Origin: an uncultured Collinsella sp.
Lineage (GTDB): Bacteria > Actinomycetota > Coriobacteriia > Coriobacteriales > Coriobacteriaceae
NCBI GenBank assembly: GCA_902470925.1
Contig: CABRIF010000086.1
Coordinates: 1-10,088 of the forward strand
Direction of reading: 5' to 3'
DNA length: 10,088 nucleotides
The notes under the pieces were generated by a model, which was not told the origin of the DNA, searched no databases, and saw only the letters and a list, made by a program, of their open reading frames with translations. Positions 5,898 to 10,088 of the stretch are shown piece after piece. Both the position numbers and the translations under genes were made by a program. Position 1 is the stretch's first letter. The number at the start of each line of letters is the position of its first letter.

Positions 5898-6086
5898 CGA
5901 GGGTTCGGCTTTCGTCCATGTACGCAACGAGGGTTCGGCTTTTGGCCATTCAGAGCGGTTTTTAGCGCCTGGATGGACAGAGGCCGAACCCTCGTTTTGT
6001 CAATGGCCAAAACCCGAACCCGGAAGTGCGACGACGGCAAAAATCCGAACCCGAGGGCCGCCGATGGCCGGTTCGCGAACCCGGAA
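5898..6086 (+). repeat. 189-bp direct repeat, copy 2
   Basis: Identical to 4733-4921 in the same orientation. It sits between the plus-strand DUF operon and the minus-strand deo operon, 98 bases beyond the deoB stop. Its periodic CGAACCC motifs are at 5985, 6015, 6046 and 6076; the fifth unit seen beyond copy 1 is missing here. Both copies occupy the 3' side of genes, so they may act as transcription barriers or be tolerated there. The two copies bracket 976 bases holding the DUF4160/DUF2442 pair. Confidence 0.93.
5928..5998 (+). terminator. Hairpin with T-run in repeat copy 2
   Basis: This is the same structure as at 4763-4833: CGAGGGTTCGGC (5928-5939) pairs with GCCGAACCCTCG (5983-5994), followed by TTTT. 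It could end plus-strand transcripts from the DUF operon 260 bases upstream. On the minus strand the stem is followed only by TT, so it is a poorer terminator for deoB. Confidence 0.4.
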
Positions 6087-6184
6087 TCGGCCATCGGCAG
6101 CCTATGCCGGCACCGGCCCGCATCGGCACGACGCCCCACGCGAGCATCGGCCCGCAGCGGCTGCCGGCATCCGGGTCGGCGGGT
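6087..6184 (-). other. Short intergenic region downstream of deoB
   Basis: 98 bases separate deoB from repeat copy 2. Read on the minus strand there is a small GCAGC-C-GCTGC dyad and other GC-rich self-complementary bits, but no stem followed by a T-run. I find no clear intrinsic terminator for the deo operon here. Termination may depend on the repeat or on Rho. Confidence 0.45.
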
Positions 6185-7390
6185 CTACGCGAGCTGGTCG
6201 AGGAAACTGGTGCCCTCGCCGTTGCCGTCGACGCTGAAATTTTCCAGAATCGTGGCACCCAGGTCGCTGGCGGTCGCGCGCAGACCCAGGTCGGTGCCGG
6301 GTGCCGCCAGCGAGGGCGACCATGCCAGCAGCGGCACGAGCTCGCGGGTGTGGTCGGTGCCGCGATAGGTGGGGTCGTTGCCGTGATCGGCCGTGACGAG
6401 CACCAGGTCGTCGTCGCGCATACGCTCCATGACCTGCCCCAGGCGCTCGTCGAACTCCATGAGCGCACGCCCGTCCCCGAGCGGGTCACGTCGATGCCCG
6501 TACACCGCGTCGAAGTCCACGAGATTGGTGAAGCACAGCCCGCGCCAATTCTGCGCCATGACCTCGTCCACATGGTCCATACCGTCGGTGTTGCTCTCAT
6601 TGTGGTAGCTGCGGTCGAAGCCGTGCCCGCACAGCAGGTCGTAGGTCTTGCCCACGGCGATGGTGTCGAAGCCCGCCTCGTGCAGGAAGTCGACCACGGT
6701 GGGGCCGGTGGGCGTGAGGCCGTAGTCGTGCCGGTTGGCGGTGCGCGTGAAATCGTCCGCGCAGGTCCCCACGAATGGGCGCGCAATCACGCGTCCCATG
6801 GTGATTTCGGGTCCGTTGATGAGCGTGCGCGCATATTCGCAGATGCGGTAGAGCTCATCCAGCGGAACGACCTCTTCGTGCGCGGCGATCTGCAGCACGG
6901 AGTCGCCGGAGGTATATACGATCAGGTCGCCTGTTGCCAGGTGATGCTCGCCGTAATCGCGGATAACCTCGGTGCCCGAGTAGGGCTTGTTACACACGAT
7001 GCCGCGACCGGAAAACGCGCGGATCTGGTCGAGCAGGCTGTTGGGGAACCCCTGTGGGAAGTAGTCCACATGGAAGCGCGCCGGCAGGCACATCATCTCC
7101 CAATGCCCGTCGAGCGAGTCGTTGCCGAAGCTCGTGATCTGCATGCGCCCGTAGGCGCCGGCGGGCTGCGCGGGCGTGGCGAGCCCGGCGAAGGGCTTGC
7201 CGGGTCGCACCAGGTTGAGGCCCAGGCGCTCCATGTTCGGCAGCTGCAGGGGCTGGCCTTGGGTGTCGAGCCACCACTGGGCCATGTGGCCCAGGGTGTC
7301 GGCTCCCTCGGAGTTGTAGTGCGCGGCGTCTGGGGCGCCGCCCACCCCGATGGAGTCGATAACGATGGCCAGCACGCGGTTGAATCTCAC
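6185..7390 (-). CDS. deoB: Phosphopentomutase
   Basis: 401 residues, normal length. It interconverts (deoxy)ribose-1-phosphate and (deoxy)ribose-5-phosphate, feeding DeoC. It is an alkaline-phosphatase-superfamily metalloenzyme. By alignment from memory with the Bacillus cereus enzyme, the metal ligands are present: Asp12 (VIDSIG), Asp294 and His299 (VDFDAVYGHRRD), Asp335-His336 (TADHGND) and His347 (TDHTRE). GTG start with AAGGAG 7 bases upstream; it begins 27 bases after deoC, so it is in the same operon and last in it. Oddity: the phospho-acceptor motif, usually GKDTxTGHWE, reads GNDSLDGHWE (89-98). The catalytic Thr is therefore Ser92, Lys is Asn90 and the second Thr is Asp94. Ser can serve as acceptor in this superfamily, so the enzyme is probably active, but the cluster of changes is notable. 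Confidence 0.95.
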   Translation of the reverse strand: MRFNRVLAIVIDSIGVGGAPDAAHYNSEGADTLGHMAQWWLDTQGQPLQLPNMERLGLNLVRPGKPFAGLATPAQPAGAYGRMQITSFGNDSLDGHWEMMCLPARFHVDYFPQGFPNSLLDQIRAFSGRGIVCNKPYSGTEVIRDYGEHHLATGDLIVYTSGDSVLQIAAHEEVVPLDELYRICEYARTLINGPEITMGRVIARPFVGTCADDFTRTANRHDYGLTPTGPTVVDFLHEAGFDTIAVGKTYDLLCGHGFDRSYHNESNTDGMDHVDEVMAQNWRGLCFTNLVDFDAVYGHRRDPLGDGRALMEFDERLGQVMERMRDDDLVLVTADHGNDPTYRGTDHTRELVPLLAWSPSLAAPGTDLGLRATASDLGATILENFSVDGNGEGTSFLDQLA

Positions 7391-7417
7391 GGATCTGCTC
7401 CTTGCTCTTGGGGTGCG

Positions 7418-8092
7418 CTACTCGGCGTCCAGCTCCTGCAGGATGGCGGGAGCTGCGGAGACCCCCAGGCGGTTGGCGCCGGCCTCGATCATCGCGCGTG
7501 CGGCATCGAGCGTGCGGATGCCGCCGGCGGCCTTGACACCGCAGGCGTCGCCCACGGTCTCACGCATGAGGCGCACGTCGTCTGCGGTGGCACCGTGCGT
7601 GGAGAAGCCGGTGGAGGTCTTTACGAAATCGGCCCCGGCGGCCACGGACAGCTCGCAGGCGCGGCGCTTCTCCTCATCGGTGAGCAGGCAGCACTCGATA
7701 ATCACCTTGAGATGCGCCCCGCCGTCGTGAGCCGCTTTGACCACGGCGGCGATGTCGTCGCGCACGATGTCGTCGGCACCGTCCTTGAGGGCGCCGATGT
7801 TGATGACCATATCCACCTCGTCGGCCCCGGCGGCCACCACGTCGGCGGTTTCGGCCGCCTTGGCCGCGGTCGACATGGCGCCCAGCGGGAAGCCGATGAC
7901 CGCGCAGGTCTTGACGTCTGTGCCGGCCAAGCCCGCGGCCACGCGCGGCACCCAGTAGCCGTTCACGCATACGCTGGCGCAGCCGAAGGTGCGCGCCTCG
8001 TCGATCACGCGGTCGATGCCCGCGGCGTCGGCGTCGGCTTTGAGTAGGGTGTGGTCCATGTAGCGGGCAAGTTCGGAGCGGGTGAGGGTCAT
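7418..8092 (-). CDS. deoC: Deoxyribose-phosphate aldolase
   Basis: 224 residues, typical for the short bacterial form. It is a class I aldolase cleaving 2-deoxyribose-5-phosphate to glyceraldehyde-3-phosphate and acetaldehyde, the last step of deoxynucleoside use. Visible hallmarks are YMDHTLLKAD near the N-terminus, DEVDMVINIGALK with the catalytic Asp94, the Schiff-base Lys158 in VKTSTGF and the second active-site Lys187 in VKAAGGIRT. They match the Asp102/Lys167/Lys201 set of the E. coli enzyme in order and context. ATG start with AAAGGA 6 bases upstream. It lies 83 bases after pdp, the largest gap in the operon, with no terminator-like stem in it, and 27 bases before deoB. No frame disruption or missing motif. 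Confidence 0.97.
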   Translation of the reverse strand: MTLTRSELARYMDHTLLKADADAAGIDRVIDEARTFGCASVCVNGYWVPRVAAGLAGTDVKTCAVIGFPLGAMSTAAKAAETADVVAAGADEVDMVINIGALKDGADDIVRDDIAAVVKAAHDGGAHLKVIIECCLLTDEEKRRACELSVAAGADFVKTSTGFSTHGATADDVRLMRETVGDACGVKAAGGIRTLDAARAMIEAGANRLGVSAAPAILQELDAE

Positions 8093-8175
8093 GATGGGTC
8101 CTTTCTGAGGATGTTGCTGGATAAACGGGGGGTCGTGGGTGGGTATGGGCGAGTGCGTGCGGCCGCCCGGATGCC
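8093..8175 (-). other. Intra-operon gap between pdp and deoC
   Basis: This 83-base gap holds only the deoC ribosome-binding site (AAAGGA, 6 bases before the ATG) and a GC-rich start containing the palindrome GCGGCCGC. I see neither an intrinsic terminator nor a convincing promoter, so cotranscription of pdp and deoC is the simplest reading. Confidence 0.5.
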
Positions 8176-9507
8176 TTAGGCGTACGTCACGCCGTCGGCG
8201 GTGACGGTGGCATACAGCAGCGGCTCCTCCGCCGGCGCCGCGACCGCATAGGAGATCGCCGCCGTGAGCACCTCGGCACCCGCAGCGAGTTTGCCGGCGT
8301 CGTTGGCGCGCAGCTCGGCCACCGTCTCGCCCGCGCGCACCGCGTCGCCGTAGTTCTTGAACAGCAGGATACCGCAGCCGTGGTCGATGGCGTCGCCCAG
8401 CTTGACGCGTCCCGCGCCCAGCTGCGCTGCGGCCAGGCCCACCTGCTCGGTATCGATATGGGACACGTAGCCGTCGACCGGAGCTTGCACGAGCCGCGTG
8501 AGGGAGGCCCCGGGCAGCAGTGTGGTGTCGTGCAGCGCGCGGGTGTCGCCGCCCTGCGCGGCCACGATCTCGAGGAGCTTGGCGAAAGCCGAGCCGTCGT
8601 CGATGACGGCCCGCGCGCGCCGCTGCGCCTCGGCCTCCTCGACGCGCCCGGTCAGCGCGAGCAACGTGGAGGCGAGCATGATGGCTTCGTGCGTGAGGTC
8701 GGTCGGACCGCGGCCCTTGAGGGTGTCCACCACCTCGGCCACCTCGAGCGCGTTCCCGATCGCGTGCCCCAGCGGACGGTCCATGTTGGTGATGAGCGCC
8801 TCCACGCGCCGTCCCATGTCGCAGCCGATTCGCACCATGGTCTGCGCGAGGCGGACGGCGTCGGGCACGATTTTCATGAATGCACCGGAGCCCACCTTCA
8901 CGTCCAGCAGGATGCAGCTGGAACCTGCGGCGAGCTTCTTGCTCATGATGGAGCTGGCGATCAGCGGGATGGAGCCCACGGTGGCCGTCACGTCGCGCAG
9001 GGCGTACATGAGCTTGTCGGCGGGCACCAGGTTGCCGGTCTGTCCCACGATGGCGCCGCCGTGCGCCTCCACGCAGGCAAGGAAGTCCTGCTGGGAGAGC
9101 TCGCAGGTGAACCCGGGGATGCTCTCGAGCTTGTCGAGGGTGCCGCCGGTGTGGCCCAGCCCGCGGCCGCTCATCTTGGCCACGAAGGTGCCGCCGGGGT
9201 CCATGGCGGCGAGCATGGGCACCACCGCGATGGAGGTTTTGTCACCCACGCCGCCGGTGGAGTGCTTGTCCACGGTGGCGCCGGGCATGCCGGAGAGGTC
9301 CACGCAGTCGCCGGAGCGCATCATGTGCAGGGTGAGGCTTGTGGTCTCGGCAGGTGTCATGCCGCGCAGGTAGATGGCCATGAGCAGGGCCGACATCTGG
9401 TAGTCGGGGATGGCGCCGCGCGTGTAGCCGTCCACGGCGAAGGCGATTTGCTCGTCGGTGAGCTCGCCGCCGTCGCGCTTGCGCTCGATGATGTCGTACA
9501 TGTGCAT
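8176..9507 (-). CDS. pdp: Pyrimidine-nucleoside phosphorylase
   Basis: 443 residues, about family length. It phosphorolyses thymidine, deoxyuridine or uridine to the base and (deoxy)ribose-1-phosphate, the substrate of DeoB. Seen are the family N-terminus MYDIIERKRDGGELTDEQI, the phosphate/potassium-binding KHSTGGVGDKTS (81-92), the thymidine-phosphorylase signature KMSGRGLGHTGGTLDKLE (111-128), RDVTATVGS with Arg171, SSIMSKK with Ser186 and Lys190, and LDVKVGSGAF. The C-terminal domain is complete. It could be called deoA; the choice between thymidine and broad pyrimidine phosphorylase cannot be settled here. The ATG at 9507 gives MHMYDII; a second ATG at 9501 is possible. The start follows the cdd stop by 9 bases and has only a weak ribosome-binding site, suggesting translational coupling to cdd. 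Confidence 0.95.
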   Translation of the reverse strand: MHMYDIIERKRDGGELTDEQIAFAVDGYTRGAIPDYQMSALLMAIYLRGMTPAETTSLTLHMMRSGDCVDLSGMPGATVDKHSTGGVGDKTSIAVVPMLAAMDPGGTFVAKMSGRGLGHTGGTLDKLESIPGFTCELSQQDFLACVEAHGGAIVGQTGNLVPADKLMYALRDVTATVGSIPLIASSIMSKKLAAGSSCILLDVKVGSGAFMKIVPDAVRLAQTMVRIGCDMGRRVEALITNMDRPLGHAIGNALEVAEVVDTLKGRGPTDLTHEAIMLASTLLALTGRVEEAEAQRRARAVIDDGSAFAKLLEIVAAQGGDTRALHDTTLLPGASLTRLVQAPVDGYVSHIDTEQVGLAAAQLGAGRVKLGDAIDHGCGILLFKNYGDAVRAGETVAELRANDAGKLAAGAEVLTAAISYAVAAPAEEPLLYATVTADGVTYA

Positions 9508-9516
9508 GCGGGTCGC

Positions 9517-9933
9517 CTACTTCCCGAGGTTTTCGGGGCCGAAGCCGAGCGGCAGCATCTCGGCCAAGGTGCGGCTGATGGGCTGGGCAGGGTCGGCGGC
9601 CAGGATGATGCGGAACGTGGCGGGGTCGCAGAACTCGCGCATGACCTGGCGGCACACGCCGCACGGCGCACAGAGCTCCGAGATTGGTTGGCCGGCCGGG
9701 CCGCCCACCACGGCGATGGCGGCAAAGTCGCGCTGACCGTCGAAGACGGCGCGGAAGATCGCGGTGCGCTCGGCGCAGTTGCCGGGGCTGTAGGCGGCGT
9801 TCTCGATGTTGCAGCCGCCGTATACGGTGCCGTCGGTGCACAGCAGCGCGGCGCCCACGGCGAAGTTCGAGTAGGGGGTGTAGGCGTGCTCGCGGGCCTC
9901 GATCGCCGCCTGCACGAGTTCGGAATCGGTCAT
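9517..9933 (-). CDS. cdd: Cytidine deaminase
   Basis: 138 residues, the size of the small tetrameric zinc enzymes. It deaminates cytidine and deoxycytidine to uridine and deoxyuridine, supplying Pdp. Motifs: YTPYSNFAVGAAL (substrate binding, 18-30), CNIENAAYSPGNCAERTA with zinc ligand Cys53 and catalytic Glu55, and PCGVCRQVMREF with zinc ligands Cys91 and Cys94. The frame stays open upstream to the codon at 10083, but the extra 50 residues are Arg/Pro-rich and unlike the family. The ATG at 9933 gives MTDSELVQAA and has a strong AAAGGAGG 5 bases upstream, so it is the start. It is the first gene of the cdd-pdp-deoC-deoB set. Confidence 0.97.
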   Translation of the reverse strand: MTDSELVQAAIEAREHAYTPYSNFAVGAALLCTDGTVYGGCNIENAAYSPGNCAERTAIFRAVFDGQRDFAAIAVVGGPAGQPISELCAPCGVCRQVMREFCDPATFRIILAADPAQPISRTLAEMLPLGFGPENLGK

Positions 9934-9938
9934 GCGAA

Positions 9939-9946
9939 CCTCCTTT
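9939..9946 (-). promoter_or_regulatory. Strong ribosome-binding site of cdd
   Basis: On the minus strand the sequence AAAGGAGG is followed by TTCGC and ATG. It is near-perfectly complementary to the 16S 3' end, and it decides the cdd start against the longer open frame. Confidence 0.9.
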
Positions 9947-9968
9947 GGCTTCAAGGACGATGCCCCTA

Positions 9969-10008
9969 ATCCTACCCGTCCCGTTCCCTGCGCGTTTCGA
10001 CAAACGCG
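9969..10008 (-). promoter_or_regulatory. Candidate deo operon promoter with operator-like palindrome
   Basis: CGCGTTTCGACAAACGCG (9991-10008) has perfect 7-base arms around CGAC. On the minus strand it lies 58 bases upstream of the cdd start, and 16 bases beyond a TAGGAT that could serve as a -10 (9969-9974). No good -35 hexamer is visible; the palindrome covers that position, as would suit a repressor or activator site. No regulator gene is in the window, so the binding protein is unknown. Confidence 0.4.
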
Positions 10009-10017
10009 AACGCGATC

Positions 10018-10048
10018 AAAAGGGCGCGGGGCCAGGGAGAGGGCGCCC
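10018..10048 (-). terminator. Possible terminator of a gene beyond the right edge
   Basis: Read on the minus strand, GGGCGC (10048-10043) and GCGCCC (10027-10022) can form a stem with a 15-base GC-rich loop, followed by TTTT (10021-10018). It would end a minus-strand gene to the right of the window and mark cdd as first in its operon. The stem is short and the region so GC-rich that chance pairing is easy. Confidence 0.3.
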
Positions 10049-10088
10049 CGATGCGCGCGGGGACGGGGAGGGAGCGGCCCCACCGCGC

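Noticed and set aside
4733..6086. Composite transposon or insertion sequence
   Set aside because: The 189-bp repeats have no transposase, no terminal inverted repeats at their edges and no visible target-site duplication.
6026..8047. A 673-codon plus-strand open frame opposite deoB and deoC
   Set aside because: It lies antisense to two well-supported enzymes, starts inside repeat copy 2 and has no recognisable domain or ribosome-binding site.
8380..9969. A 529-codon plus-strand open frame opposite pdp and cdd
   Set aside because: The same GC-bias effect: His/Gly/Ala-rich translation with no family features, while the minus strand has clear catalytic motifs.
9934..10083. N-terminal extension of cytidine deaminase by 50 residues
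   Set aside because: The ATG at 9933 has an AAAGGAGG ribosome-binding site and the family N-terminus. The extension is Arg/Pro-rich and overlaps the promoter palindrome and the hairpin.

Overview
This GC-rich window carries multi-domain secreted glycosidases and a Gram-positive-style sorting signal. With its cdd-pdp-deoC-deoB order, it fits a gut actinobacterium of the Coriobacteriia, most likely Collinsella or a close relative. That placement is inference from gene content and composition, not a database result. Bases 7-39 are an untrimmed Illumina Nextera adapter, so the left edge is the end of a short-read contig and the first gene is cut off there.

Layout: (1) 40-4719, plus strand, is a 5'-truncated giant cell-surface glycosidase. 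It has a GH110-type beta-helix (alpha-1,3-galactosidase, blood-group-B/alpha-Gal type), a BIG2 domain, an Ala-rich linker, three cadherin-like modules, a CBM51/NPCBM domain, an InlB-like repeat, a Gly/Asp-rich stalk and a degenerate LPxTG-type anchor. (2) 4733-4921 and 5898-6086 are two identical 189-bp direct repeats. They have a roughly 30-bp internal period and a strong hairpin. (3) Between them lies a two-gene plus-strand operon encoding a DUF4160 and a DUF2442 protein, a small pair that looks like a toxin-antitoxin module, followed by a hairpin-rich gene-free stretch. (4) 6185-9933, minus strand, is a compact nucleoside-salvage operon transcribed cdd, pdp, deoC, deoB, convergent with everything to its left.

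How the genes work together: the surface enzyme should release terminal alpha-1,3-galactose from host glycans, with the CBM51 domain holding it on them. The deo operon deaminates (deoxy)cytidine, phosphorolyses pyrimidine nucleosides, isomerises (deoxy)ribose-1-phosphate and cleaves deoxyribose-5-phosphate to glyceraldehyde-3-phosphate and acetaldehyde. The two loci have no obvious functional link.

The most unusual signals are the identical structured repeats bracketing the DUF4160/DUF2442 pair, and a substituted phospho-acceptor motif in DeoB (Ser in place of the usual Thr, with two neighbouring changes). I see no tRNA, rRNA, CRISPR array, transposase or phage gene.
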